From: Pseudomonas deceptionensis
GTDB taxonomy: Bacteria; Pseudomonadota; Gammaproteobacteria; Pseudomonadales; Pseudomonadaceae
Reading direction: 5' to 3'
Length of the DNA stretch: 64,000 nt
Assembly (NCBI RefSeq): GCF_900106095.1
Contig: NZ_FNUD01000002.1
Coordinates: 2,439,501-2,503,500, forward strand
Part shown: piece after piece, positions 17,952 through 27,238 of the stretch
Numbering within the stretch: the first letter of the stretch is position 1
Layout of the letters: the number at the start of each line of letters is the position of its first letter
The notes under the pieces: generated by a model
The model's database searches: none
Told to the model about the DNA's origin: nothing
The model's input: the letters and a program-made list of their open reading frames with translations, nothing else
Program-made: the position numbers and the translations under genes

Positions 17952-18557
17952 ATGCGTGTGTGGTTTTTAAGTGCTGCTCTGGCCCTGATGTGCATGGCGC
18001 AGACGGCAACGGCGGGAACAATCTTGATCGTTGGCGATAGTATCAGCGCGGCTTTCGGCCTGGATACCCGTCTGGGATGGGTGTCGCTGCTCGAACAAAG
18101 GCTCAGGGAGCAAGGATACGACGACAAGGTGGTCAACGCGTCGATCAGCGGTGACACCAGCGCCGGGGGGCTTGCGCGGCTGCCTGCGCTGCTTGCAGAG
18201 CATAAACCTGACGTGGTGATTGTGGAGTTGGGCGGCAATGATGGCCTGCGTGGCCAGTTGCCAGCGCAATTGAAACAAAATCTTGCGGGCATGATTGACG
18301 CCTCGCAGCAGGCGGGTGCCAAGGTACTGCTGCTGGGGATGCAGTTGCCGCCCAATTATGGTGAGCGATACACCCGGGCTTTTGCAGCGGTTTATGCCGA
18401 GCTGGGCCAGGAGAAAAAGGTCGCGCTGGTGCCGTTTTTCCTCGAAGGCGCGGGGGGCAGGCCCGAGTTGATGCAGGCCGATGGCATCCACCCGGCGGTC
18501 GGGGCGCAGGGGCTTTTGCTGGATAATGTGTGGCCGGCGCTAAAACCCCTGCTTTGA
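17952..18557 (+). CDS. tesA: Periplasmic arylesterase/thioesterase TesA
   Basis: A 201-residue GDSL/SGNH hydrolase. A signal peptide (MRVWFLSAALALMCMAQTATA) precedes block I GDSIS (S30 nucleophile), the oxyanion Gly in VNASISGDT, block III GGNDGLRG and block V DGIHP (Asp/His of the triad). It hydrolyses acyl-CoA, aryl esters and lysophospholipids in the periplasm. GGAGA lies six bases before the ATG at 17952. Divergent arrangement with the YbbAP-type ABC exporter is the classical context. Confidence 0.93.
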   Translation: MRVWFLSAALALMCMAQTATAGTILIVGDSISAAFGLDTRLGWVSLLEQRLREQGYDDKVVNASISGDTSAGGLARLPALLAEHKPDVVIVELGGNDGLRGQLPAQLKQNLAGMIDASQQAGAKVLLLGMQLPPNYGERYTRAFAAVYAELGQEKKVALVPFFLEGAGGRPELMQADGIHPAVGAQGLLLDNVWPALKPLL

Positions 18558-18615
18558 TGCTTCTCTAGCGGCAGTGTTTCGGCTAAGGTGGCGCCCCCCC
18601 GATTTGGAGCCCCCG

Positions 18616-18909
18616 ATGTCGCGTCCTGCCTGGTCTTTATATGCCTATCAACTGATCGAGCCCGATGAACAGCTCGATTTGTTCGCCTGCCAGGAGGTAC
18701 GGGTGCATCTGGTGACGCGTCAACTGGAGCTGGGAGGCACCATTGACCGTACGTTGTGTGGCTCATTGCTGCCGGCACAGCCGCGCTGGTCGGATGTCAC
18801 ACGCAAGGTCTTCCAGGACCACCGGCTATGCCCGCTGTGCCGGGCGATTATCGAGTCGCAGCGCCGTGGCACCGAGCCTATCTGGCCAGAGCTGCGCTTT
18901 GAGTTGTAG
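18616..18909 (+). CDS. Conserved Pseudomonas protein of unknown function
   Basis: A 97-residue soluble protein with a C-terminal CPLCRAI motif (about 74-80) and a further Cys near residue 48. These could bind a metal, but there is only one CxxC. The sequence MSRPAWSLYAYQLIEPDEQLDLFACQEV has no recognised domain. The start at 18616 has GGAG seven bases upstream. It sits between tesA and the L,D-transpeptidase gene on the same strand, so it may be co-transcribed with one of them, which would suggest an envelope-related job; that is only a guess from position. Confidence 0.7.
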   Translation: MSRPAWSLYAYQLIEPDEQLDLFACQEVRVHLVTRQLELGGTIDRTLCGSLLPAQPRWSDVTRKVFQDHRLCPLCRAIIESQRRGTEPIWPELRFEL

Positions 18910-19026
18910 CGTTGGCCTTTGAACCATGATGTTACTAGTTTGACGCCCCAGCCGGCTCACGCTCCCCGTGGGCGCGGTGTACACTCCCTTTTTGGTCCCC
19001 CGTTGATTATGCGAAGGATGTTCCGG

Positions 19027-20055
19027 ATGTTGTCGCGCCTACCTGCAGTCACCCGTTACCTGTCAGTTGCCGCGCTTTGTGTTGCGGGTCCAGCTGTTGC
19101 GCTCGAGTTCCCGCTGCCGCCACCTGGCGAAGATGTCGTCGGCCAGGTGCAGGTCATCAAGGGCAAGTACGAAGATTCCTTTGCTGATTTGGGGAACACG
19201 TACGAACTGGGCTATTCGGAAATGATTGCCGCCAACCCGGGGATTGATGCCTGGTTACCGGTCAAGAAAAACCCGGATGGCACCATAGTCGACACCGATA
19301 TCGTGCTGCCTACCCAGTTCATCCTGCCGCCGGGCAAGCGTGAAGGGATCGTGATCAACCTGGCGGAGTACCGGTTGTACTACTTCCCCAAAGACCAGAA
19401 CAAGGTCTACACCTTCCCGCTGGGCATTGGCCGCGAAGGCTGGGGCTCGCCTTTGGGGCAGACCAGGATCACTGCGAAAACCCCTAACCCGACCTGGACA
19501 CCGCCGGCTTCAATCAAGGCCGAGCACGCCAAAAACGGTGATCCGCTGCCGAACGTAGTGCCTGCCGGTCCGGATAACCCTCTGGGCCCGTTCAAGTTCA
19601 CTCTTGGCATGCCGGGTTACCTGATACATGGCTCGAACGCGAAATTCGGCATCGGTACAGGGACCAGCCATGGCTGCTTCCGCATGCTCAACAAGAACGT
19701 GCTGCAAATGTCGCAGATGGTGCCTGTCGGTACGCCGGTGCGAATCATTAACGAGCCGTACAAGATCGGCGTCAGTGGCGGCAAGGTATTGCTGGAGGTG
19801 CATGAGCCCCTCAATGTCAAAGATGGTTCCCTGGTGGCCGTCAGCGACAAGTCCCACTTGACCCCTGAAGACTTGCAGAACAAGTACGCCGGTTTCATCA
19901 ACTTCCTGCTCAAGCACAAAGACCTGGAAAACAGGATCTCGATAGACAAGGACAAGGCGTTCCCTGTTGTGGGTGCCGAGACCGGTATACCTGCAGAGAT
20001 CGGCATTTCCAATACGCCAGTGTCTGCTGGCCCGTCACTGGATTACGTGCAGTAA
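19027..20055 (+). CDS. L,D-transpeptidase (ErfK/YbiS family)
   Basis: A 342-residue exported enzyme. A signal peptide (to about residue 26, ALE) is followed by a LysM-like segment (about 40-100) and a YkuD catalytic domain (about 105-240) with YLIHGSNAKFGIGTGTSHGCF, where His and Cys of HGxx...SHGCFRM are catalytic. A C-terminal extension of about 90 residues follows. It makes meso-DAP cross-links in peptidoglycan or attaches Braun-type lipoprotein; oprI, encoding such a lipoprotein, is the next gene (convergent). Three in-frame ATGs (19009, 19018, 19027) are possible; AAGGA at 19014-19018 favours 19027. Confidence 0.88.
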   Translation: MLSRLPAVTRYLSVAALCVAGPAVALEFPLPPPGEDVVGQVQVIKGKYEDSFADLGNTYELGYSEMIAANPGIDAWLPVKKNPDGTIVDTDIVLPTQFILPPGKREGIVINLAEYRLYYFPKDQNKVYTFPLGIGREGWGSPLGQTRITAKTPNPTWTPPASIKAEHAKNGDPLPNVVPAGPDNPLGPFKFTLGMPGYLIHGSNAKFGIGTGTSHGCFRMLNKNVLQMSQMVPVGTPVRIINEPYKIGVSGGKVLLEVHEPLNVKDGSLVAVSDKSHLTPEDLQNKYAGFINFLLKHKDLENRISIDKDKAFPVVGAETGIPAEIGISNTPVSAGPSLDYVQ

Positions 20056-20064
20056 GCCCGTACT

Positions 20065-20101
20065 AAAAAAGCCGCCGCGGTTAATACCCCGGCGGCTTTT
20101 T
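20065..20101 (+). terminator. Terminator of the L,D-transpeptidase gene
   Basis: GCCGCCG (20071-20077) and CGGCGGC (20090-20096) form the stem, followed by five T. An A-run precedes it, so it may work in both directions. Confidence 0.9.
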
Positions 20102-20127
20102 ATTGCCCGTTTGGTGACGGGCAGGCA

Positions 20128-20159
20128 ATAAAAAAGCCGACCTATAAATAGGTCGGCTT
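20128..20159 (-). terminator. Terminator of oprI
   Basis: On the minus strand AAGCCGACCTA and TAGGTCGGCTT (11-bp arms, 4-nt loop) are followed by a run of T. It lies 21 bp after the oprI stop codon. Confidence 0.93.
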
Positions 20160-20180
20160 GGTAACAATCCCGAAGGACTA

Positions 20181-20432
20181 TTACTTGCGGCTTGCTTTCT
20201 CAAGCATGCGCAGAGCGCGCTCGTTTGCTTCATCAGCAGTCTGTTGTGCTTTTTGAGCAGCAGCCAGAGCTTCGTCAGCTTTACGGTAGGCTTCGTCAGC
20301 ACGAGCCTGGGAGCGAGCTGCTGCATCTTCAGTTGCAGTCAGACGGGCTTCAGTTTCTTTAGATACGCTGCTGCAACCGGTAGCCAGAACTGCGGCCAAT
20401 GCCAGAGCAGAGAATTTCAGAACGTTGTTCAT
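20181..20432 (-). CDS. oprI: Major outer-membrane lipoprotein OprI
   Basis: An 83-residue Braun-type lipoprotein. The signal [20 protein letters not shown] ends in a lipobox with the Cys as lipidation site. The mature part is an alanine-rich heptad coiled coil ([19 protein letters not shown] and on) ending in RMLEKASRK, whose C-terminal lysine can be linked to peptidoglycan. It anchors the outer membrane to the wall and is among the most abundant proteins of Pseudomonas. AGGGG upstream of the ATG at 20432, a strong terminator and a 5' hairpin in the leader fit high expression. Confidence 0.97.
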   Translation of the reverse strand: MNNVLKFSALALAAVLATGCSSVSKETEARLTATEDAAARSQARADEAYRKADEALAAAQKAQQTADEANERALRMLEKASRK

Positions 20433-20463
20433 CGTGTTCCCCTTCAAGGACTTTCTAATTAAA

Positions 20464-20526
20464 GCTGTTCCTTCAAAGTGAGGAAACAGCCGGCGTACAT
20501 AGTACCCATTACTTGTAGTAAGTAAA
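20464..20526 (-). promoter_or_regulatory. oprI promoter and 5'-terminal mRNA hairpin
   Basis: On the minus strand TTTACT (20526-20521) and TACTAT (20504-20499) are 16 bp apart. Transcription would start near 20492, just before the stem GCTGTTTCC/GGAACAGC (20490-20464). The transcript would thus begin with a hairpin, a common stabilising feature of long-lived lipoprotein mRNAs. Promoter boxes are only 4/6 matches each. Confidence 0.4.
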
Positions 20527-20916
20527 ATGACCTAGCGCAAGAACCAAAAAAAATAATTGGCAATCATTGTTGATGGGCTAGCTTTAATAGATTGTGCTTG
20601 AAAAACAGTCAGTTTGGATCGATGAACACAGGCATGCCCGTTTTACCATAACGTGACTTTAAATACGGTTGTACGTCATAGGCTCAACCTTCCGGAAAAT
20701 GTTCAGGGCTACTTTCAGGCCGTCGGGCTGACGAAACGTCAGGGCAGGATTATTCTGCTCGCAACAGCCGACCGCGTGAGTTGAATATTTGCATTGAGAG
20801 TGGCTACTCTTTATCAGCCTGTCGGCGCACTGTGCGCGTGATGGCGTAGTAGTTCCCTCGGCGGAAAAACATCAGTAAGGTAGGGGTCACGATACAAGAC
20901 CCGCGAAGGAGCAATG
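20527..20916. other. Long intergenic region with no gene seen
   Basis: About 390 bp lie between the oprI promoter and the GNAT gene. A perfect small hairpin, CTGACG-AAA-CGTCAG (20728-20742), is the only structure found. No open frame with a ribosome site and recognisable protein is present. The promoter of the GNAT gene should be here but I cannot place it. Confidence 0.4.
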
Positions 20917-21198
20917 ATGAGCGAGGCGTTGTCTATCCACCATGACCAGGCAGGTCACCAGTTTGAGACCACTGTCGACGGTCATCGTGCTTACCTGACC
21001 TATATGGATTTGGGCAAGCAGACTCTGGATATCTATCGCACGTTCGTGCCCAATGCCCTGCGTGGTCGGGGTATCGCGGCAGCCTTGACGGAGCAGGCAC
21101 TCGATTATGCCGACAAGATGGGGTACGAGGTGATCCCGTCATGTTCTTATGTAGAGCGCTACATGGAGCGTCACAAGCGCCCTCAGGCCAACACCTGA
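20917..21198 (+). CDS. Small GNAT-type N-acetyltransferase (YjdJ-like)
   Basis: A 93-residue single-domain protein. The segment FVPNALRGRGIAAALTEQAL carries the acetyl-CoA pyrophosphate loop (R-G-x-G-I-A) and the C-terminal VIPSCSYVERYMERH is typical of the short YjdJ/Gcn5-related group. These small proteins lack most of the normal GNAT fold and their acceptor substrates are unknown. The ATG at 20917 is chosen over 20914 because AAGGA then lies six bases upstream. It is transcribed alone and ends at a bidirectional terminator shared with the DAHP synthase gene. Confidence 0.85.
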   Translation: MSEALSIHHDQAGHQFETTVDGHRAYLTYMDLGKQTLDIYRTFVPNALRGRGIAAALTEQALDYADKMGYEVIPSCSYVERYMERHKRPQANT

Positions 21199-21207
21199 AA
21201 GCAGGAC

Positions 21208-21241
21208 ACAAAAAAACGCCGGGCATGCCCCGGCGTTTTTG
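21208..21241. terminator. Bidirectional terminator
   Basis: AAAAAACGCCGGG and CCCGGCGTTTTT pair around CATG(C). It lies between the convergent GNAT and DAHP synthase genes and can serve both. Confidence 0.92.
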
Positions 21242-21259
21242 TATCTGGCTACACGCTAA

Positions 21260-22336
21260 TCAGCCGCGTGCACGTTTTGGCAGTACGTCCTTGAGCTTGG
21301 CATGCATGCTGCGCAAGGTGTTTTCGGTGGCCGTCCAATCAATGCAGGCATCGGTAATAGACACGCCGTACTGCAGGTCTTCGAGGTTTTTAGGGATTGC
21401 CTGGCAGCCCCAGTTCAGATGGCTTTCAACCATCAGGCCGATAATCGACTGGTTGCCTTCGACGATCTGATTGGCCACGTTCTCCATGACCAGAGGCTGC
21501 AGGGCCGGGTCTTTGTTGGAGTTGGCGTGGCTGCAGTCGACCATGATGTTCGGGCTGATCTTGGACTTGGTCAGTGCCTGCTCGCAGAGCGCAACGCTGA
21601 CGGAATCATAGTTCGGCTTGCCGTTGCCGCCGCGCAGTACCACGTGGCCGTAGGCGTTGCCCTTGGTCGTGACGATCGACACGCCGCCTTCCTGGTTGAT
21701 ACCCAGAAAGCGATGCGGGCTCGAAACCGACTGCAGGGCATTGATGGCAACCGTCAGGCCGCCGTCGGTGCCGTTCTTGAATCCCACGGCCGAAGACAGG
21801 CCGGACGCCATTTCACGGTGCGTCTGGGACTCGGTGGTGCGCGCGCCGATGGCCGACCAGCTGATCAGGTCTTGCAGGTACTGCGGGGAAATCGGATCAA
21901 GGGCTTCTGTTGCGGTCGGCAGGCCCATTTCGGCCAGGTCCAGCAGCAGTTTGCGGCCAATGTGCAGACCGTCCTGGATCTTGAACGAGTCGTCCAGGTA
22001 CGGGTCGTTGATCAGGCCTTTCCAGCCCACAGTGGTGCGTGGCTTTTCGAAATAGACCCGCATGACCAGATACAGCGTGTCGCTGACTTCAGCCGCGAGC
22101 ACCTTGAGGCGCTCTGCGTACTCATGGGCAGCCTTGAGATCGTGGATCGAGCAAGGCCCGATGACAACGAACAGTCGATGGTCGGTACCATCCAGGATGT
22201 TGCGAATCACCTCGCGCCCTTTGGTCACGGTCTGCAGCGCTGCTTCGCTGAGAGGGATCTCGCGCTTGAGCTGTTCAGGTGTGATCAGGGTTTCGTTGGA
22301 GGCAACGTTTAGGTCGTCGATCGGTAAATCAGCCAT
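21260..22336 (-). CDS. 3-deoxy-7-phosphoheptulonate synthase, class I
   Basis: A 358-residue type-I-alpha DAHP synthase. It joins phosphoenolpyruvate and erythrose 4-phosphate in the first step of the shikimate pathway. Family blocks are FVVIGPCSIHD (metal Cys), KPRTTVGWKGLINDP, GARTTESQTHREMASG, FKNGTDG and MVDCSHANSNKD. The start at 22336 (MADLPIDDLNVASNETL) gives the normal length; codons further upstream give unrelated sequence. Which aromatic amino acid inhibits it cannot be read safely. It converges with the GNAT gene and shares its terminator. Confidence 0.95.
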   Translation of the reverse strand: MADLPIDDLNVASNETLITPEQLKREIPLSEAALQTVTKGREVIRNILDGTDHRLFVVIGPCSIHDLKAAHEYAERLKVLAAEVSDTLYLVMRVYFEKPRTTVGWKGLINDPYLDDSFKIQDGLHIGRKLLLDLAEMGLPTATEALDPISPQYLQDLISWSAIGARTTESQTHREMASGLSSAVGFKNGTDGGLTVAINALQSVSSPHRFLGINQEGGVSIVTTKGNAYGHVVLRGGNGKPNYDSVSVALCEQALTKSKISPNIMVDCSHANSNKDPALQPLVMENVANQIVEGNQSIIGLMVESHLNWGCQAIPKNLEDLQYGVSITDACIDWTATENTLRSMHAKLKDVLPKRARG

Positions 22337-22467
22337 CGTGTTACTCGTCAGGTCACGGGTGCCGGCCGCCAGCGATCCCCGAGCGGCGGAGCACAGCTTG
22401 ATTGAGCGCACCGGGGAGCCGAACCTTAACGCGTTATCCGGTTGGTCGACAATGGGCAGCCGCAGCT

Positions 22468-22914
22468 TTAATCCAGTGCTGGTTGCGCCAGTGCGTGATC
22501 CAGTGTGGCCTGGGAGAACTCTGCGGCATGATGGGTAACCCACTCCAGGGCCAGGTCTTCCATCGTTTGCGGGTAGGGGCCCTGTTGCAGCTGAAGACGC
22601 GAGTAATGCTCTATCTGGCACACCTGCTCGCCCATGCGCGCGCCAAACAAGGTTTGTTCGTCGGTAAGGGCCACCCCGATCCTGTAACCCTCAAGGTGTT
22701 TTTCGCACCAGGCTATATAGCCCGGGTAGCGGGCGTTCTCGCCCAGGGTGGGCATGCACATGTCGACCGCAGTGCCGCGTCGCCAGCCTCTATCGCTGTT
22801 GCATGACACGCCTCCCAGGCTGATAGAGTGCAGCTTCTGGCGAGAAAGGGCAGGTTGTTTACGTAGCGTTATCTCAACGGGAATATCGTCTGGGTGAGGT
22901 AAAAAACGACCCAT
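22468..22914 (-). CDS. PilZ-like domain protein
   Basis: A 148-residue soluble protein whose first 90 residues resemble PilZ: a strand ending ITLRKQPALSRQKLHSISLGGVSC and a following WRRGTAVDMCMPTL. The SxxGG turn is kept, but the canonical RxxxR is not clear and the usual D/N before SxxG is a Ser. Binding of cyclic di-GMP is therefore uncertain. The C-terminal 50 residues are acidic and helical with no recognised domain. GGAG nine bases upstream supports the ATG at 22914. It is divergent from the thioredoxin-like gene. Confidence 0.65.
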   Translation of the reverse strand: MGRFLPHPDDIPVEITLRKQPALSRQKLHSISLGGVSCNSDRGWRRGTAVDMCMPTLGENARYPGYIAWCEKHLEGYRIGVALTDEQTLFGARMGEQVCQIEHYSRLQLQQGPYPQTMEDLALEWVTHHAAEFSQATLDHALAQPALD

Positions 22915-22962
22915 GAACGCTGACTCCAAGTGCCATTAATTTAATATTGTCTTCTGAGTATA

Positions 22963-23298
22963 GTGATTGAAATGGAACTGACAGACTTTGATGCCGATCA
23001 GCGTCTGCTGGCGTTGCCCGGAACCTCGCTGGTGATTTTCACCGGTGCGGGGTGTTCGGCGTGCCGCACGGCCCGCAGCAGGCTGCCTGACATGCAGTTG
23101 CCCATTGAGCGGCTGTGCTGGATCGACGCGGGTGACAACGGCGGCCTGGTCGAACGGTACGGGATTTTCCATCTGCCCACCCTGTTTGTGGTCCGTGACG
23201 GTGCGTTTTATGGCGAGTTAAAGTCCCGCCTGAGTGAGGGCGAGTTGGCGCACCATATTCGACTCGCCTTGATGCTTGAGCCTGACGAGCTACCTTGA
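22963..23298 (+). CDS. Thioredoxin-fold protein
   Basis: A 111-residue protein with a thioredoxin fold. The active-site motif is AGCSACRTAR (C-S-A-C instead of CGPC), followed by a cis-proline block HLPTLFVVRDG and a C-terminal helix. No signal peptide is seen, so it acts in the cytoplasm, probably as a specialised disulfide reductase. The start is either GTG 22963 or ATG 22972; neither has a clear ribosome site. Its end lies 38 bp before the 5'-nucleotidase gene, so the two are probably co-transcribed. Confidence 0.82.
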   Translation: MIEMELTDFDADQRLLALPGTSLVIFTGAGCSACRTARSRLPDMQLPIERLCWIDAGDNGGLVERYGIFHLPTLFVVRDGAFYGELKSRLSEGELAHHIRLALMLEPDELP

Positions 23299-23336
23299 AC
23301 CCATGTTTGAATCTGCTTGGACCTGTGGGGGGCGAC

Positions 23337-24254
23337 ATGAGCAAAGGCTTAAAGGGCAAGTTGGTGCTGGCGATTTCTTCTCGGGCGCTGTTTGACCTGA
23401 ATGATAGCCATCGGGTGTATCTGACCCAGGGGATTGAGGCATATCGCCAATACCAGATCGAACATGAAGATGAAGTCCTTGCGCCGGGGGATGCCTTCGC
23501 GCTGGTCCAAAAGCTCCTCAGTTTCAACGCACACCTGGGACGTGAGCGGGTTGAGGTGGTGCTGGTGTCACGCAATAGCGCCGACACCGGGCTGCGGGTG
23601 TTCAATTCGATCCAGCATTACGACCTGAACATTTCCCGTGCCGCCTTTTCCGGTGGGCGAAACCCCCATCCGTATCTCAGCGCGTTTGGCTGTGACCTGT
23701 TTTTGTCGACCCATGCCGAGGATGTACGCAGCGCTCTGAATGAAGGCTTTGCGGCGGCTACGATCCTCTCGGGCGGGGCGCTGCGTGCCGAGAGCAACGA
23801 GCTGCGCATTGCCTTTGACGGTGATGCGGTGCTGTTTTCCGATGAGGCGGAGCGGGTGTTCCAGTCCGGGGGGCTGGAGGCTTTTCAGTCCCTTGAGCGC
23901 GAATCCGCGCGCAGCCCGTTGCGAGGCGGACCGTTCAAGGGTTTTTTGGAGGCGCTGAACCTGTTGCAGCGAGAGTTTCCTGACGACGCGTGCCCGATTC
24001 GCACTGCGCTGGTCACCGCACGTTCGGCGCCTGCCCATGAGCGGGTGATCCGCACGTTGCGCGATTGGGATATTCGTCTGGATGAGTCGCTGTTTCTCGG
24101 CGGGCTGGATAAATCGGCGTTTCTGGAAGCCTTTGCCGCCGATGTCTTTTTTGATGATCAGGCCGGCCATTGCGAAAGGGCGCGTCAGGTTGTCGCCACC
24201 GGCCATGTACCTCACGGCATCAGCAATGAATCCGGGGGGGTGGCGACAGAGTAA
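23337..24254 (+). CDS. Cytosolic 5'-nucleotidase (NT5C1-like family)
   Basis: A 305-residue protein of the 5'-nucleotidase family related to eukaryotic NT5C1. Visible blocks are LVLAISSRALFDLNDSHRVY at the N-terminus, EVVLVSRNSADTGLRVFNS, RAAFSGGRNPHPYLSAF and IAFDGDAVLFSDEAERV, plus a C-terminal FFDDQAGHC. The DGDAV and DD residues fit HAD-type magnesium chemistry. The expected reaction is dephosphorylation of nucleoside monophosphates in the cytoplasm. The ATG at 23337 with GGGGGGCG upstream is chosen. It follows the thioredoxin gene closely. Confidence 0.85.
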   Translation: MSKGLKGKLVLAISSRALFDLNDSHRVYLTQGIEAYRQYQIEHEDEVLAPGDAFALVQKLLSFNAHLGRERVEVVLVSRNSADTGLRVFNSIQHYDLNISRAAFSGGRNPHPYLSAFGCDLFLSTHAEDVRSALNEGFAAATILSGGALRAESNELRIAFDGDAVLFSDEAERVFQSGGLEAFQSLERESARSPLRGGPFKGFLEALNLLQREFPDDACPIRTALVTARSAPAHERVIRTLRDWDIRLDESLFLGGLDKSAFLEAFAADVFFDDQAGHCERARQVVATGHVPHGISNESGGVATE

Positions 24255-24347
24255 GGCTGGGCACAAGTTGCTGTGCGGGCCATCGTACTTGCCAGCGCGC
24301 TGCTAAGCTGAATCCAACTCGCCCATTAAAGCTGTCGAGGGGGTCGA

Positions 24348-24848
24348 ATGATTCGCTCAATTCTGTACGCCACGGATCTCGGTGTTTACGCGCCGGTTGT
24401 GATGCAGCACGCGTTGGGATTGGCTCGCAGCTTTCGCGCAGAGTTGTATGTGGTGCATGTGGTTGAGCCCATGGGGCTGTTTGCCGAGTCGGTATTGCAG
24501 AGCTACCTCGATGAACAGGCGTTGAGCGAGCTGCACCGGCAAGGCATGAGCACCATGCTTTCAAATATAGAGTTGCGTGTGCTTGAGAGCCTTCGGGAGG
24601 AGTTGGCAGGGTGGGAACAGGAACTGGCATTGATTCGCTCGGTCAAGGTTATTCAGGGCGAGCCTTCCCAGGTCATTCTGGAGCAGTCGCACAAGCTGGC
24701 CGTTGACCTGTTGGTTCTGGGCAGTCACGCCCAGCCCACGGGCGGAGAATCGCATTTGGGGCGAACGGCAGCACGGGTTATCGAGCTGGCGCAGATGCCG
24801 GTGTATCTGGTGCCGCTGGTGCAGCGTCGGCGCAGCACTGATGTGTAA
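24348..24848 (+). CDS. Universal stress protein, UspA family
   Basis: A 166-residue single-domain Usp. The first strand reads SILYATDLGVYAPVVMQHAL and the C-terminal ATP-loop region VDLLVLGSHAQPTGGESHLGRTAARVIELAQMPVYLV has the G-2x-G-9x-G-S/T pattern in altered form. ATP binding is thus likely but not certain. The protein is cytoplasmic and dimeric in the family and linked to starvation or anaerobic survival. It sits just upstream of cysB on the same strand, a neighbourhood I recall from other Pseudomonas genomes. Confidence 0.9.
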   Translation: MIRSILYATDLGVYAPVVMQHALGLARSFRAELYVVHVVEPMGLFAESVLQSYLDEQALSELHRQGMSTMLSNIELRVLESLREELAGWEQELALIRSVKVIQGEPSQVILEQSHKLAVDLLVLGSHAQPTGGESHLGRTAARVIELAQMPVYLVPLVQRRRSTDV

Positions 24849-24953
24849 GGCTGATGAACCGATAAAAACGATAAAAAAGTTCTAGATTTATTCTTCTAAC
24901 CTTCCATATAGTTATATACCGCCGCCGATACCCTTGGCGTCTATCTGCTTTGA

Positions 24954-25937
<984 letters not shown>

Positions 25938-25953
25938 GTGCGCCACTCTGGAC

Positions 25954-26046
25954 TGTAGCCGCTGCCGCAGGCTGCGATAAGGTCCGCAGGGCCTTTAAGA
26001 ATCAGGGCCGCTGCGCTGCCTATCGCAGCCTGCGGCAGCGGCTACA
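25954..26046. repeat. Inverted pair of type-A REP elements
   Basis: Perfect 26-base arms, beginning TGTAGCCGCTGCCGCAGGCT (25954) and its complement ending at 26046, flank a 41-bp centre. It lies between the convergent cysB and catalase-like genes. Confidence 0.9.
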
Positions 26047-26058
26047 TGTATTTCGAGG

Positions 26059-27195
26059 TTACTGCTGCGCGTTACGCGTATGCCGGTACTCGCTCACCGC
26101 GTCATACACTGCCTTGCGCAGACGATTGATCCCGCCAATCGGCCGATGCTCTTCGATGCCATGCCACGGGCTGAACGACAGGTTGTCGCAGGTCAGGTTC
26201 TGGCTTGGAGTGTCGAAGTCCTGCGGTGCAACCTTGATCCGCGCCACTGTCTCGAACGGGGCCTCAGACTCTTTCCATTCGATGCTGGTGTCTTCGATCG
26301 GCATGAAGCGATTGGCGTTCTGGCGTTGAATCTGCAGTACAAAACAGGCCGGCACCCGGTCCGTGGACAGTTGCTGGTTCAAGGCATTGCGCAAGAAGTT
26401 GGGCAGCGCCTCGTTTTGCTCCGCCAAGGTGTAGGCCGGGCAGCTTTCGGGGTCCGGTGCCACACGGTACTTGGCATTGGCGGTGCCGAACTTGTAGGGC
26501 GAGACCGAGAAGTAGGTGGTTTGCGTCGGGCTGGCCGGTGCCGGCGACAAGGTGGCCAGGGCAATAAACAAATGGCGGACTTGCCAGCTGCGCGGGTCCC
26601 ATGACGGGAAAAACGCCGTTATCTTTTTGCCATCGGCCTGGGCAGCAATGTTCTGGCGGTATTCGGCCACGTCACTGACGAAGAAGTTGGGATGGTTAAA
26701 CATCACAAAGTCCTGTTCGCCACGACCCTGTTGGCTTGGTAGCAACTGCGCCCCCGGCACGTCCTGCAACTTGATCGCCATGCCGCGGGCATCGCGAATG
26801 CTGTCGAATTGCGGGTACGCGTTGCCGTTGGACAGACGCATCACCGCTTGCCAGGTTTTGCCCGGAGTGGCGAATACCCCTTGGCGCAATGCAGGGTCCA
26901 GATCGTCCAGCACCTGCACTTGCGCCTTGACGCAACCATGGGCCTTGGCGTGGGCATCGCGCAGATAGCGTGTGTTTTCGCGGTGCTGGTCGACAATCCT
27001 GATTGCGGTCTGGATGGTGTCGCGGGTCATGTCGGCTTCACCCGGCGGGATCTGCTCCTGGGCCGAGACGGGGCCGCGGTGCTGCCAGGCGTACCAGCCG
27101 GTGGCCAGCGCCCAGCCTAGCAATCCCAGGGCAATCAATATCAAAAGTAACTTGCCCAGCCATTTGCCGAGTCGAAGCCAGAAAGTGGTCAGCAT
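26059..27195 (-). CDS. Membrane-anchored catalase-family haemoprotein
   Basis: A 378-residue protein. One N-terminal membrane helix (LLLILIALGLLGWALATGW) is followed by a shortened catalase core. Haem-site residues are kept: distal H82 in RDAHAKAHG, the catalase strand RDARGMAIKL, distal N167 in FNHPNFFVSD and the proximal R360-x-x-x-Y364 in RKAVYD. It is far smaller than a typical catalase (about 480 residues) and sits outside the cytoplasm if the anchor orients normally. Short catalase-fold proteins often act as peroxidases or on lipid hydroperoxides rather than on H2O2. It lies 43 bp behind the long di-haem cytochrome gene and is likely in one operon with it. Confidence 0.82.
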   Translation of the reverse strand: MLTTFWLRLGKWLGKLLLILIALGLLGWALATGWYAWQHRGPVSAQEQIPPGEADMTRDTIQTAIRIVDQHRENTRYLRDAHAKAHGCVKAQVQVLDDLDPALRQGVFATPGKTWQAVMRLSNGNAYPQFDSIRDARGMAIKLQDVPGAQLLPSQQGRGEQDFVMFNHPNFFVSDVAEYRQNIAAQADGKKITAFFPSWDPRSWQVRHLFIALATLSPAPASPTQTTYFSVSPYKFGTANAKYRVAPDPESCPAYTLAEQNEALPNFLRNALNQQLSTDRVPACFVLQIQRQNANRFMPIEDTSIEWKESEAPFETVARIKVAPQDFDTPSQNLTCDNLSFSPWHGIEEHRPIGGINRLRKAVYDAVSEYRHTRNAQQ

Positions 27196-27238
27196 GCAAA
27201 CATCCTTTTAGCAAAATCATCGGTGCGTTGAAGGCACT

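Noticed and set aside
26059..27195. Suspected loss of the haem ligand in the short catalase-like protein
   Set aside because: On reading the C-terminus, R360-K-A-V-Y364 supplies the RxxxY proximal ligand, and H82 and N167 are also present.
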